Shown: positions 10,701-20,974, numbered from the stretch's first letter. The stretch is DNA of 34,911 bases from Priapulus caudatus (GCF_000485595.1 NW_014578990.1:12257-47167); one strand, 5' to 3'. A program made the numbers and translations. Notes: generated by a model not told the origin, from the letters alone.

Positions 10701-11007
10701 GTCTACACGAATCATGCCACCTGGCTCTGTGGTGCTCGAATGTTGCTTGAATGCCCTCACCATCATCCAGTTTGGAGATATCTATAGTCTTTGGCAGACA
10801 TCCGATCTTGCTGAAGGCGAGGAGATTGTCTGCAAGAGTCTGGTACCCAGAACCACCAGTGCTACGCTTTGATTCAGCTGGACAGCATAGCTTCTCAGAG
10901 GTGTCTTTCTGACATAACACACACTGGTCCCAATGTGTCAGATATGGAAGATGTGTACCAGATGAGCCTGGCTGTTGGGGGTCCAATACCATAAAACGTT
11001 TGGCCAT
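7778..11007 (-). pseudogene. Family-1 PIN/FEN-like nuclease protein, frameshifted
   Basis: The gene starts MAKRFMVLDPQQPGSSG at 11007. Open segments are 11007-10027, 10214-8784, 8862-8002 and 8005-7778, overlapping in different frames, so at least three frameshifts exist. Domain order: an N-terminal Cys/His-rich region (CVLC, CFFC, HVKC); a conserved block containing HTNYARWIPIHLRDM; NFTVKK...FSAIPIDQAHEQ; then the presumed catalytic core with HEEADTR (about 8533-8553), VDTDVVVLA (about 8445-8470) and GCDTVSSFGG...KKTAW (about 8250-8300). It ends with a CXC-like tail (CGCKKGC, QCKC, CTALCHC). The acidic spacing resembles FEN1/XPG PIN nucleases by eye; no alignment was run. Compared with family 2 the middle of the protein (SISYDRV to DQPL) is deleted. 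Possible role: transposition nuclease of the element, by inference. Confidence 0.75.
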
Positions 11008-11664
11008 TGTCAGTCAGTCAAAATACCTTTAGTGTACAGCCACCAGATGCAAACCACCACCGTGACCTGAAAGAAGAATTAGCAGAATCGCTCGCGATCC
11101 CATACGCCCGGCGCATATCTCGCATTCAGCATGTTTTCCCGGTTTTTCATCGCTTGCATACAGCGCATGCGCTTGCACTAGCGTAGACTGGTACCCGCTC
11201 ACACCTCTCGGCTTAGTTACTCGATGGGGTCGAGTAAACGAGGTGGGGGCGAGTACCAGTCTAGCACCAGCGCGCCCAACAATGAACAATCGCGTTCGAA
11301 TGCGAATGGTAGCAGCCAATCATGTGTACAGCTGCACGCGCAACTCGTACGGCGTTCCAAAATCGTGCAGCGTACAGAATCGCTAGTGTGTCCTATAGTG
11401 TGTATATATGTGTCTATAGTGTCATATATGTGTGTATACTAGGCTTACGATATGCACAATGTCTGAGCTCTAGTACATATGTAGCAAGACAGATCTGTCA
11501 GATATGATAAGCATGACAAGGAAGAAAAACGTCATTTGCGTCCCTGTTAGGCCACCATACATAATTGTGTTCAAGTCCACGTGAGGCCTATGCTTAACAT
11601 GTCAATAACAAATGATACATATATCCACTAGAATGTGTTTTGCACCAACCATACTTGATATAGT

Positions 11665-12309
11665 TCAACTTATGGGCGAAAATGGTAAATTGAGGCCGCC
11701 ATTTTGTAAAATGAGTGTCTTCACACTACTCAGCCAGGAGAAGGCAGCATCACACAGTTCGCACTTATACGGTTTCTCTCCTGTGTGAGTTCTCATGTGT
11801 GTCTTCACAGCACCCGATTCTGAGAAAGCAGCATCACACAGTTCGCACTTATACGGTTTCTCCCCCGTATGCGTTCTCATGTGTGTCTTCACACTACTCA
11901 GCCCTGAGAAGGCAGCATCACATAGATCGCACTTATACGGTTTCTCTCCCTTGTGCGTTCTCATGTGTCTCTTCACATGACTCGGGCAGGAGAATGCAGC
12001 ATCACACAGTTCGCACTTATACGGTTTCTCCCCCGTATGCGTTCTCATGTGTGTCTTCACATAACTCCGACCGGCAAAGGCAGCATCACACAGATCGCAC
12101 TTATACGGTCTCTCTTTCGTGTGAGTTCTAATGTGACTCTTCACCTGACTCAGACGGGCGAAGGCAGCATCACACAGATCGCACTTATACGGCTTCTCTC
12201 CCGTGTGTGTTCTCATGTGTGTCTTCACACTACTCAGCCAGGAGAAATCAGCATCACACAGCTTACACTGAAACGGTTTCTCTCCCGAATGAATTCTCAC
12301 AAATTCCAT
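11665..12309 (-). pseudogene. C2H2 zinc-finger array, C-terminally truncated
   Basis: The minus strand encodes six complete C2H2 fingers and a seventh that stops after SWLSSVKT. They are joined by TGEKPYKC-type linkers with the finger consensus C(D/E)LCDAAF...VKTHMRTH. Such arrays bind DNA or RNA in the nucleus. At 11713 the coding sequence runs straight into the family-1 transposon end, so the last residues (from LILQNGG on) come from transposon sequence and the zinc-binding histidines of finger 7 are lost. The ATG at 12307-12309 lies just before a linker-like RIHSGEKPF. Upstream bases on the same strand look like further decayed fingers in other frames (GETLRM, ACDQYVAANSEARWNL). The true start is therefore probably elsewhere and the gene looks broken at both ends. 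Confidence 0.9.
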
Positions 12310-12830
12310 CGTGCTTCAGAGTTAGCTGCCACGTACTGGTCACATGCGCAGGGTTTCTCCTCTAGTGCTCGAGTTGTGACTACCACGAGTCATGCCTTGA
12401 AGATAGACGGCCTCGTCACACTTGTAGAATCAACGTCCTGCATAGGCTCTCCTACAAATTATTAAAGAGAATTAGCATCCATGATATGACTGTATACTGA
12501 TGACTATGCATTGATGTCAATTAAAGAACATGCCCTGGTCATGTTTCTAAAGCCACCGAATACTGAATATCGAAACATTTTAATCTAAACATCACACAAC
12601 ATTCTAGGTTTGAGAAGTTTAAGCACATAATGTATATCATGAAAATAAATACACTGAACTTTTGCCTTAAACATGAGCTAACCCGATAAAGATCAAGACA
12701 TCGATCATCCGAATTCTGTTCTCGTATCAGACTGATGTTATAAATGTCAGTGCTGTGGTTATATACCTGATATAGATCCTGATACCAGGACAAACGCTGA
12801 TTATTTTCCCTAATTAATTTTGGCCATTTT
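12310..12830. other. No intact gene; possible decayed zinc fingers at left
   Basis: Positions 12310-12410 hold minus-strand pieces reminiscent of degraded C2H2 fingers, out of frame with the main array. The remainder, up to the MITE, is AT-rich with only short frames. Confidence 0.4.
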
Positions 12831-13195
12831 CTTTGGCCATCAATCCAACGCCATTGCGCGCCTATAATTCAAACAAAAGGCAGCTACCTAACGCGCTATT
12901 GCTAACTCAGCGAGGCATGTGGCTCGCTGGGAGATTAGGCATCAACACTCGGCGAGATAACTTTTGACCCGGTATACAGCTACACAGGCCACCTCTGTAC
13001 ATAGCTGGCATGCCTTCACGCACGCACGCCAATCGCATGATTAGCTCGTCGAGTGTTGTGTCGATGTCCAAACTCCCCGTGCGCCACAACGCCACATTCC
13101 GCATTCCGAGAGAGCAAACACAGCGACTGCACGGCAGTGTTGCTGCCTTTTGTCTGAATTATAGGCGCGCAATGGCGTTGGATTGATGGCCAAAG
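12831..13195. mobile_element. 365-bp MITE with 54-bp TIRs
   Basis: The left end (12831-12884), starting CTTTGGCCATCAATCCAACG, is repeated inverted at 13142-13195 with a single mismatch in 54 bp. The interior (about 257 bp) has no recognised coding sequence; a 65-codon minus-strand frame at 12907-13104 is unrecognised. The size and near-perfect long TIRs fit a non-autonomous DNA transposon that inserted fairly recently. No target duplication is clear: left flank GGCCATTTT, right flank AATATCAC. Confidence 0.88.
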
Positions 13196-13411
13196 AATAT
13201 CACTTTCTTTCGTCTTCTCTCTCTCTCTCCCTCTTACTCTCCATCTCTCTCTCTGTCTCTCTCTCTCTCTCTACGTGTGTGTGCAAAACCTTCTAATGCA
13301 GCGTTCACGTTGGTTTTCACAGTTCTATCGTAGCTGACGTGTGACCGGCGACTCTTGCTGGCAACTGGCATTCTGCGAGCGTGAGGCAAGAGTGTGTATC
13401 TATCTATAGTC
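13196..13411. repeat. (CT)n microsatellite and short spacer
   Basis: CTCTCT-rich sequence at 13210-13275 is followed by about 130 bp of non-repetitive DNA. That stretch could be the 5' UTR or promoter of the exon that ends at 13436. No TATA box is evident. Confidence 0.5.
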
Positions 13412-13418
13412 ATGAAGA

Positions 13419-13436
13419 ATGATTCAGGCGAGTCAG
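13419..13436 (+). CDS. Possible initial exon of SLC17-like gene
   Basis: The ATG at 13419 reads MIQASQ and ends at a consensus donor (CAG then GTAAGT at 13437). It leaves phase 0, which matches exon 2 if that exon starts at 13653 or 13674. A second ATG at 13412 would leave phase 1. With the best-looking acceptor at 13645 that reading meets an in-frame TAG at 13650-13652. The exon call rests on the donor and frame agreement only. Confidence 0.4.
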
Positions 13437-13473
13437 GTAAGTGCTACATATGATCAGCGGTCGTTGTTATCGC

Positions 13474-13618
13474 GTGTGTGTGTGTGTGTGCGTGCGTGTG
13501 TGTGTGTGCCTGTGCGTGCGTGCGTGTGCGTGTGCGTGCCTGCGCGTGCCTATGCGAGTGCGCGAGCGCGCGCGTGTGTGTGCGCGTGCGTGTGTGTGTC
13601 TATCTGTCTATCTATCTG
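13474..13618. repeat. (GT/GTGC)n microsatellite
   Basis: GTGTGTGCGTGC-type repeat lies within the putative intron between 13436 and 13653. Open frames here are low-complexity Cys/Val/Arg. Confidence 0.9.
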
Positions 13619-13652
13619 ACACTCCATCCTTCTATCGGTCGCAGGTCCGTAG

Positions 13653-13844
13653 CGGACGTCGTGTCGGCTACAGGTGGTGCTGCTGTCGTTTGTCATGTTC
13701 GTCTGCATGTCGTCGCAGCGCACGAACATGAGCGTGGCGATCGTCTGTATGGTCAACCACACGGCCGTCGGCGACCTCAACCGCTCTGACGTCACGCTGG
13801 CGACGGTGACCGAGTGCGGACACAACGTCACGCACGGACAAGAT
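13653..13844 (+). CDS. SLC17-type anion transporter exon
   Basis: In frame the exon reads a hydrophobic segment (VVLLSFVMFVCMSS) followed by QRTNMSVAIVCMVNHTAV, then a polar loop with N-glycosylation sequons (NRSD, HNVTHG). R-x-N-x-SVAI-x-x-MVN is the hallmark of the first transmembrane helix and start of the lumenal loop in SLC17 transporters (sialin, vesicular glutamate and phosphate transporters of the major facilitator superfamily). The likely donor is GTAAAT after GAT at 13844. The start is uncertain (AG at 13652 or 13673; the AG at 13644 has the best pyrimidine tract but gives an in-frame stop). No downstream exons were recognised before the assembly join at 15039, so the gene may continue elsewhere or be a relic. 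Confidence 0.62.
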
Positions 13845-14263
13845 GTAAATATGGCGCGGATGCGGCGTTAACGTGTATGTGTGTGCGTGTGTGTGTTTGT
13901 ATGTATGTAGCGTCCGTGTGTGCGTGCGTGCGTGCGCGTGCGTGTGTATGTGTGTAGTGTGCGTGCGTGCGTGCGCGACGCGTTTAGAGCGCAAAGTAGT
14001 GTAAATAATACATGTATTGTTAGCTTTTGTTTACATAAAGTCATCGATCTATAAATGCGTTGTGAGGTGTTCCTTTTTTGCTATCTATACGTGTCCCTCT
14101 CTGCCTCTCTCTCTCTCTCTATTTCTTTCTTTCTTATCGTCTATACTCCAGTCAAGATGGTTCTGCTCACGTAGACGTGGTAGACTAGGACATTAGCTGT
14201 TAGTTTTACCCGTGTGTACAAAGTATTTATCATACAGGTCTAGTATTATAGGCTTATACTATG

Positions 14264-14295
<32 letters not shown>

Positions 14296-14850
14296 ATGGT
14301 TCGTTTCCCATTTTGCATATATGAACTTGCTTCGCACAGTAACAGCTTTCTTTATTTTTATCATTTGTTGCTTTCTCACACACACGCACGCGCGCACACA
14401 AATACACCACTGCACAAACATATACACTATACTTCGTTTGGTAATATTATGAATCATAATGCGTTTTATTAGATCAGTTTTCAAACGTACAGTTACTTAC
14501 AAAAGGTTACAAGAGTTTTCATGGCCACATGTTAGGTATAGATTCAAAACACCAAAGAAATCACAAACATAACACAGTCCGGTTGTATACCTTTAGGCTT
14601 GAAGACTTTTCCAATTAATTCCTAGTCCAGCTTCCACTTTGGAAAGAAACTGTAACAGTTGAGTTGCATTAGTTGGTATTCCGCACTGCTCCAGTTCACA
14701 TGTGTGCAGTGTGCTCGCTTGTTCACAGAGCCAAGCTGATCTTACATGTGAGTCTGACAGTTCGAGATGTACCTTTTGCTTACATCTGTACGACATCTCC
14801 ATAGAGTTATTATGCATTGCCATGTGTGATTATAGAGCTAACTCTTCACT
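13845..14850. other. Intron-like or intergenic sequence with microsatellites
   Basis: This contains GT-rich repeats (13876-13980), CT runs (14100-14130 and 14262-14291) and short CA/CG runs (14378-14400). No exon of the expected second SLC17 transmembrane segment was recognised. Short frames at 14212-14472 and 14702-14850 are unsupported. Confidence 0.5.
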
Positions 14851-15038
14851 TCAAATGTTACATTTAAATGATTTTTTCTTTCGTATTTTCTTTTTCGTTT
14901 TCTCTCCCGTGTGGGTTCTCATGTGTGACTTCAGAGTACCTAACTCTGCAAAGGTAGCATCACACAGATCGCACTTATATGGTTTCTCTCCCGTATGCGT
15001 TCTCATGTGTGTCTTCACACTACTCAGCCAGGAGAAGG
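14851..15038 (-). pseudogene. C2H2 zinc-finger fragment, C-terminal piece
   Basis: The minus strand reads [19 protein letters not shown], one complete finger ([21 protein letters not shown]), then TGEK and a basic tail [16 protein letters not shown] before a stop. The 5' side is cut by the N at 15039. The partial finger FSWLSSVKT is the same finger type at which the array at 11714 is cut, and about 28 bases match there exactly. It may be the missing 3' end of that gene placed out of order, or a second gene copy. Confidence 0.85.
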
Positions 15039-15039
15039 N
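15039..15039. other. Single N, probable assembly join
   Basis: This N sits between the zinc-finger fragment and the end of inverted-duplication arm A. The other arm (B) continues smoothly past the equivalent point (30565) into different sequence, which supports a contig boundary here. Confidence 0.6.
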
Positions 15040-15472
15040 ATACACGTGATGTTATACATTGTATGAAGCAAGCCAGACAATGCGTCTAGACATGTACGTT
15101 TGCAGCGTATTGTGCAACCCTGGCCGTATGTAAAATGAACGCGCGCTCGCTGGTGGCCCGCGAGCGATCGATCGCCCATTGAGCGATGAATGAGAAGAAG
15201 CGTGCACCGTCATTATTGCTTATTTCAAAGTTTTGGATAACATTGTTGAAATTACTATCTAAAAAAGGGATACCAGATTTTTCGAGGGGGTGCCAGATTT
15301 CAAATACCTGAATACACTACGTTTACCGCCAACACTGGTACAGAGAGCTCAGGTTATTGATTTTATAGAGGTTGGACACCGGACAACCACGGAAGCAATT
15401 TGTGGTTGCCCGAGAGAAAATCCAGTCGTCACGGACGACCGGACGACTGTTAAAATTGAGCCCTGTGCCACA

Positions 15473-15550
15473 GTGCATTTTTTGATAAAAGCACCAATTT
15501 TGGCACAGAGGTAGACCAATATATTATGAACAAATTTGGATGTGGAGCCA
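15473..15550. repeat. Left TIR of family-2 copy A
   Basis: 78 bp starting GTGCATTTTTTGATAAAAGC and ending GGATGTGGAGCCA. It pairs in inverse with 19496-19573 and is nearly identical to both TIRs of copy B (26004-26081, 30059-30136). The GGCCAAAATGGCC palindrome follows about 27 bp inside. Confidence 0.92.
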
Positions 15551-16184
15551 TCGCCCAACTGCCCCCTGGCGGCCGTGGCCAAAATGGCCACCAGCAGACA
15601 CTCAAAAGACACACAGAAGTTAGATAAAGTTTGCTGCTGAAGGTTTCAGTGAATGTTTATTGAATGTTTTGAATCAAGACATGCCAGATAGCTCTTAGTC
15701 ACATTTTGAGAGATGCTGCTGATATTAATTAACATATTTAGGCTAATTGCAGATGAAATGGCAACAAGGAAACCCATGATCAGGCATCAAATGCTGACAT
15801 TCCTTGTGAATAGGCTAGATTCTTTTCAGTTGTGGAAATGTTATCTGACCTTCTTCCTCTGTCTGTCAATAGCTATTCATGGACACTGCCCACGCCAATT
15901 AAGATGCCAATTAACAAAATTATTAACACAATTAGGCTAATTACATCGATAATACAACAACAATAACAGAACCAGATAATGATAATTATGGTGGCTTGCT
16001 CTCATCAGATCAATCCTGGTCAAGTCAAATGTTATACTCCTGTGGTCAAGGGACACTACTACATTTAATTATCATGTTAATTAACACATAATCTGCTAAA
16101 TGCAATATGCGGATAAGTTTACTGTTTTACAGTATCTGTGTACTGTCTGGAACAGTTCAGAATCTTCATCTTAAGTTTGTGAGT

Positions 16185-19100
16185 TCAGTTCTGAGAGCAC
16201 TCCCTGTCGCAAGCACACAGTGGTGTGCATTCCAGACTGGCCTTCTTGCACTTGCACCTCTTGATGCAGCCCTTCTCGCATTTGCAGGAGATAAGCTTCC
16301 GGCAGACCTTGGATGCTTCGGGGAGCATTGTCCACAGATGTTCGTACATGTCGCTGGTCTTGAATCAACCCCCGGTTGGTGATGGCAATGTTGGTGCAGG
16401 AACCAGGGCCTGACCCCAGACATGTCCGCCCTGGTATATTGCTCGTCGGACGTGCTGGTTCAGGGCTGCACTTGTCGGTGGGATCAGCTGGACATTGCTC
16501 TTCTTTGCAAACAGTTTGCAGCGTGCCTTGTCGATATCGGTTGCGGTGCTTGTTCTGTCATAAAGCAGGATGACGAACCTCTCGATGGTGTGCATGGCAT
16601 CTTCATCAATATCATCTGGTGCAGTGGAGAGGTCAGTGAGTGTCTGGGTCAGCTGAGGTAGAGCTGTCCACACTGCCCATGCTGTCCTCTTGCCATGTCC
16701 GGCGAAGCAGATGACCGTGTCGCAGCCCATCAAAGCATGAAACATCGGTAGTGCCTGTGCTTTCTCAGGGCCCAGAGCCCGCGCCATCTCATGGGCTGCC
16801 AAGAACCGGAAAGCATTGCCCGTGCAGAAGGACACCCACGCTTCGGCTTCCTCCTCCAGGGTGCGTGCCAGAGCCACTGCCAGGACAACAACATCAGTGT
16901 CAACTGTGCGGATGAGGATCTTCTTGTGGCCATTGTGAGCAGCGTGGGCGGCATGCAACATCATGCGGCTGTCGGCTTCTTCGTGGGTGCAAGGAGCCAG
17001 GGCTGCAGTATTTAGGAGCGGTGGCTTGCTCAAGACATCATTTTCTTTAGTGATGACCAGCTCTTTGTCTGCAAGCTGGAATGAGTCGTGGAGGACGCCA
17101 GAGAGGAAGCTGAACAGCTCTTTCTTGTTCTCGTCGAGTCTGAGGAAGCTGGCCCAGTTCCCGGGGATCGGTGCATCACCCACCACCCGTCTTCTCATCC
17201 CTTTTCCGCGCTTGGCTCTTGCTGTACCCTTCAACGAGTCTGTATTGTAGCGGTCGCATGCCAGGTCCAGTCGCGTGGCTTGATGGAGTTTTGAGAGTAT
17301 GTAGGGCACACAGACCTGCTGTGCATACTCGTTGAAGCTTTTTGCTGTAGCTGGCTTCAGCATCTGGATGATGACCGCTCCATCTAGNNNNNNNNNNNNN
17401 NNNNNNNNNNNNNNNNNNNNNNNNNNNNNNNNNNNNNNNNNNNNNNNNNNNNNNNNNNNNNNNNNNNNNNNNNNNNNNNNNNNNNNNNNNNNNNNNNNNN
17501 NNNNNNNNNNNNNNNNNNNNNNNNNNNNNNNNNNNNNNNNNNNNNNNNNNNNNNNNNNNNNNNNNNNNNNNNNNNNNNNNNNNNNNNNNNNNNNNNNNNN
17601 NNNNNNNNNNNNNNNNNNNNNNNNNNNNNNNNNNNNNNNNNNNNNNNNNNNNNNNNNNNNNNNNNNNNNNNNNNNNNNNNNNNNNNNNNNNNNNNNNNNN
17701 NNNNNNNNNNNNNNNNNNNNNNNNNNNNNNNNNNNNNNNNNNNNNNNNNNNNNNNNNNNNNNNNNNNNNNNNNNNNNNNNNNNNNNNNNNNNNNNNNNNN
17801 NNNNNNNNNNNNNNNNNNNNNNNNNNNNNNNNCGAGTACCAGCAGATCTTGACTCTCCTCTTCAAATGGATTCCCCAAGTCTTCCATCACGTTGACCATC
17901 GACTGTACATCTTTCAGGAAAGCAGTCTGCACACTTGCTGACTGGTCATGGTGCCTTGTGTCTTGTGGTCTGTTCCCCGGGTCAGTTTCATCGTGGAACT
18001 GTTCGATGAGCGTGGCAACCTCTGGTCCTACCACCATCCACCGTCGTAGAGCGCTGGGGTTGTCAGTCAGGGAACCTGTTCGTCTTCTGGACGGTGAAGT
18101 TCCCAGCTCGGAATTCCTGGGCTATTTCAGGGTGTGTCGTCGGCAGTTCCACCATGTCTCGCAGATGCACAGGAATCTAGCGCGCGTAGTTGGTGCGATC
18201 CAGGGCATGGAACCACACTGCTAGTTCTGTCAGGGCATCTAGGTACATCGCAAACGACGCTTGGCGCAGAGAGCGCACGTACACCAGGACTGCCACCTCC
18301 AGTTGCAGGACAGTTGCTCAGTAGTCGAACTGGGGGCAGGTATCTGCTTTTTGCTGGCACCAATCGTGGAACTCCAGCTGCTCGTTGCGTGTGTCACCCA
18401 GCTGGTCAATATAGTGGTTGTAGGCGTGTTGCTGCAGGGTGAAGAGGGCTGCTGCTGTCACTTGATGAGCCCTCCTGGTTCGACTGACATGGGATGCTTG
18501 CTGTCCCGGCACTGGTGATCTCTGCCTGAACCAGTGCTTGCACCCATCCGCTCCCTTGCAGCCAGTCACCAAGGGTCTTTAGTGCTGCCATCTCAATATG
18601 AAGACCGTCGAAGAGGACGACAAACTTCTCTACACCATACTCATGTGGCCACTTCCACTGGATTTTCTTTGCCAAACCAAATAGCGGCTGGTCGCATGTG
18701 ACCACTGGAGTCTGGCCAGGGTTGAGATGTTCCACTGCAATCCTGACCACATCCATGGAGTGCTTGATCATAGCCACGGTGTGGGCGCTCTCCAGGAAGA
18801 GTGGGAGCAGTGCAGTGGGACAGATGGCCCGACTGGCTGGCATGTCTTGCTGGCTTGCGTGGTATGCAGCCCATGAAGTGTTCTCCACTGGAGAAGTTTC
18901 TTGTAAGGCGACTTGGGTGTGTTTTAGCCAGAGATACTCTCTTTCAGCATGTTGCTTGAGGCTGCTGTTGCTGCTCAGGGATGTCACACTGGTAGCCGGC
19001 ACGGGGGTGTTCTTGATGCTGCCGACGGATGGGACATCTGTATAGTAGTGCGGCAAACGGTCAACTGTTTTGAGGCCTCTTTCGTTTGGCCCTCTGAGGA

Positions 19101-19506
19101 TGATGATGCTGCGGTCAATGCCGGTCCCAGGGACCACAGAGTGTTGCATGAGGGAAATAGCAGTCCCATGGAATGACTGTTTTGCTGTGGTGAAACTTGG
19201 GTTGTAATCAATATTGTCTACCGCGGCAGTCGTGAAGACTCTGCCTCTCATCTTGGGAGGGCAGACTATTTGCTCCTGGTGGTAGAGACGGCAGGCACTG
19301 TTCCCCAGCTGTGTGGAAAGGGACAGGACCCGATCATAGGAAATAGAAATCCCCATGTGTGCCAGCCTGGCGACGAGCTTCCTCTTGCGCGTGTGTGCAT
19401 GTAGCATTAGGCCGATGTAGGTTGGAACTGGCGTCTCCTGCGTGGTGGCGTGCCTGACTGGGTGAGGCGTACTGCCTGTGGCGGCCCGTCCTTGATGGCT
19501 CCACAT
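16185..19506 (-). pseudogene. Family-2 PIN/FEN-like nuclease protein, copy A
   Basis: The first open segment (19506-18406, 366 codons) starts within the TIR and covers PTYIGLMLHAHTRKRKLV, ISISYDRVLSLSTQLGNSAC, VCPPKMRGRVFTTAAVDNID and FVVLFDGLHIEMAALKTLGD. Frameshifts follow near 18500, and a TGG-to-TGA stop lies at 18318-18320 (copy B keeps Trp). After the N gap an open segment (17363-16365) carries THEEADSRMMLH, VDTDVVVLAVA and GCDTVICFAGHGKRTAW. A last frameshift precedes the cysteine tail (CKCEKGC, RCKCKKASLECTPLCAC), which stops at 16185. Known pattern: FEN1/XPG nucleases use EAEA, a D-x-D strand and a later GCD/GSD. Assignment as a PIN-like nuclease is by motif order. The Cys-rich N-terminus seen in family 1 is absent. 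Confidence 0.78.
17388..17832. other. Assembly gap (445 Ns)
   Basis: The gap lies inside the copy A gene. The matching part of copy B is 27774-28197 (424 bp), all coding-like sequence, so the gap estimate is close to the expected length and nothing large need be hidden. Confidence 0.95.
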
Positions 19507-19573
19507 CCAAATTTGTTCATAATATATTGGTCTACCTCTGTGCCAAAATTGGGTTTTTTATCAAAAAATGCAC
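19496..19573. repeat. Right TIR of family-2 copy A
   Basis: It is inverted relative to 15473-15550. Differences are confined to the GGGTTTTTTATC stretch and one base near the inner end. The gene's first open segment begins within it. Confidence 0.92.
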
Positions 19574-20047
19574 AATAGGTTTGAATATCCTAGGTAAACC
19601 GCCGCACTACTGGTCCTTTTGCTGACATTGAAATTGCGATTGCTTGTGTAAAAAGTTTTCTATGGCAAAGCTGTCCATTAGCCGGTACGTTTCCCGGTGT
19701 CTAGCGGACAAATCATTGTTAACTACCCGTGTTAGGTACCGTTACGGTGGTGCGTGTGCTACCAATCACCTATAGTATAAACTGATTTTAAATCCAATCG
19801 CCATTATGTAAATCCATGTTGTCGTTAAATTCACATTGTGACATTGTTTCTGGTTTTTCTATGTATATTTCCCAAAGACTTCATTAAATAATTAGGGTTA
19901 ATTTAAATTTAGAGCATAAGGCATGTATCAATTCACTGGAGCTAAGCTAATGCACCCTCATTACACAAATTAGTAACACATTTAAATTAACCAACTAATT
20001 TTAACAGCTTTTCCAGACTAGATTTGTGTGCAGAAGTTGTTGATCAG

Positions 20048-20400
20048 GGGCCGGATTCATCAACGTTGCGTAAAGTCTATTGCGTACACGGAGTTTCTAC
20101 GAAGTACGTACGCAAAGCTCGTAGGTGCGATTCATCAACGCAGCGTAGCATCTGCGTACGCAAATGTTGATGAATTCCAGTGTAAACCCACTACGCCATC
20201 CTAGCTGCTGGCTGTGGAGGGGTGTGCCTAGCATAAACCAATCACACAGTGCGACACATACCATAGGAACCGAACAAACGCTTCTCTTGTATTTAAACCA
20301 TATGGCTCGTCTAGTCGTCTCGTCTGTCTACATGAGTGCTGGGGGATGTGATAGTGTCCTCATTTTCGTTTGTATGATTGCGTTCAACACTCATGAAAGC
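20048..20400. other. MITE-like inverted motif; no gene
   Basis: GGGGCCGGATTCATCAACG at 20047-20065 is echoed as CGATTCATCAACG near 20129 and inverted as GTTGATGAATTCC at 20166-20178. Palindromes such as GTACGTAC and TGCGTACGCA lie between. This looks like the end of a DNA transposon or a short foldback, but the partner terminus was not found. No gene was recognised. Confidence 0.35.
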
Positions 20401-20409
20401 AGCACCACG

Positions 20410-20560
20410 TACACGTGCGTGCGTGCGTGTGTACGTACACGTGCGTGCGTGTGTGCGTGTGCACGTACACGTGGGTGCGTGCGTGCGTGCATGTGCACGT
20501 GTGCGTGTGTGTGTGTGTGCAGGTACACGTGCGTGAGTGCGTGTGTACGTACACAGGCGG
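20410..20560. repeat. CGTGCGTG/GTACGTACACGTG repeat
   Basis: Higher-order repeat with GTGCGTGCGTGTGTACGTACAC-like cores. The ACGTAC and CACGTG motifs are self-complementary, so many short hairpins are possible. Frames are low-complexity. Confidence 0.85.
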
Positions 20561-20974
20561 ACGCAAAATATTCTGGAAATCTGTGATATGCAATCGATCT
20601 CGGTTACGTAGTTTCGGATTTCACCAGACACAGCGTATTAGGTAAATTTGCGGACGATTCGCAACGTACGCAAGCGAGGCCGTTTTCGGTGCTTCAATCC
20701 AAGCTCGAAATAGTCTATCGTAAACTTGGCGGAAGCCGACACGGCTGACGGAGCTGCAACCACTCGAAATCTCTTCCGCCAGCGCCGTGTCCAGCATACC
20801 GCAGCATAGCATTAGGTATTGAGAGCGCTTCAGAAACATTATAAAATACTCACTCAACTGAAAAATAAAATAAATAATACATACGAAACCAGATCAGCGT
20901 CGGCGCCGAATGACGCTTCTTTGGCATAGCTTGGCGAGTCGTTTCGTTAAAGCGACTCGCTAGTCTAGCCGGGT
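20561..20974. other. Unassigned sequence with one short frame
   Basis: A minus-strand 78-codon frame (20857-20621) has ordinary amino-acid composition (LDTALAEEISSGCSSVSR, VYDRLFRAW). I do not recognise it and no second exon or partner is visible. An inverted pair GGCGAGTCG...CGACTCGC lies at about 20930-20961. Confidence 0.3.

Larger units (their letters stand above)
7338..11713 (-). mobile_element. Family-1 DNA transposon, copy 2 (right-truncated)
   Basis: The left end is the 34-bp terminal repeat at 7338-7371, followed by the GGCCAAAATGGCC palindrome. The right end breaks off at 11713 in the middle of the subterminal palindrome, where the sequence switches directly into zinc-finger coding DNA. 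About 70 bp including the right TIR are missing. The interior has one minus-strand gene in at least four frames, flanked by about 400 bp and 700 bp of noncoding ends. With the missing end a complete copy would be about 4.45 kb. The element family is defined here from copies 1 and 2 only. Confidence 0.85.
15473..19573 (-). mobile_element. Family-2 DNA transposon, copy A
   Basis: It is bounded by 78-bp TIRs at 15473-15550 and 19496-19573, both starting GTGCATTTTTTGATAAAA or a close variant. It carries one broken minus-strand gene (16185-19506) and about 620 bp of noncoding DNA at the gene's 3' side. The gap of Ns (17388-17832) lies in the gene. No target-site duplication can be read with confidence: outside bases are CCACA on the left and AATAGG on the right. 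Copy B differs by small indels and substitutions. Confidence 0.88.
15040..20047 (-). repeat. Inverted duplication, arm A
   Basis: This 5-kb block is the reverse complement of 25466-30565. It includes the transposon plus about 430 bp of shared flank on one side and 470 bp on the other. The match breaks at 20047 (after GTTGTTGATCAG) and at the N at 15039. Small indels distinguish the arms; for example arm A lacks about 70 bp found near 25700-25770. Since the flanks are shared, the duplication is either segmental or a larger element than the TIR-bounded unit. Confidence 0.9.

Noticed and set aside
17176-18037. Open frames of about 187-229 codons spanning the gap
   Set aside because: Most of their length is unknown residues from the 445 Ns; continuity across the gap is not evidence.
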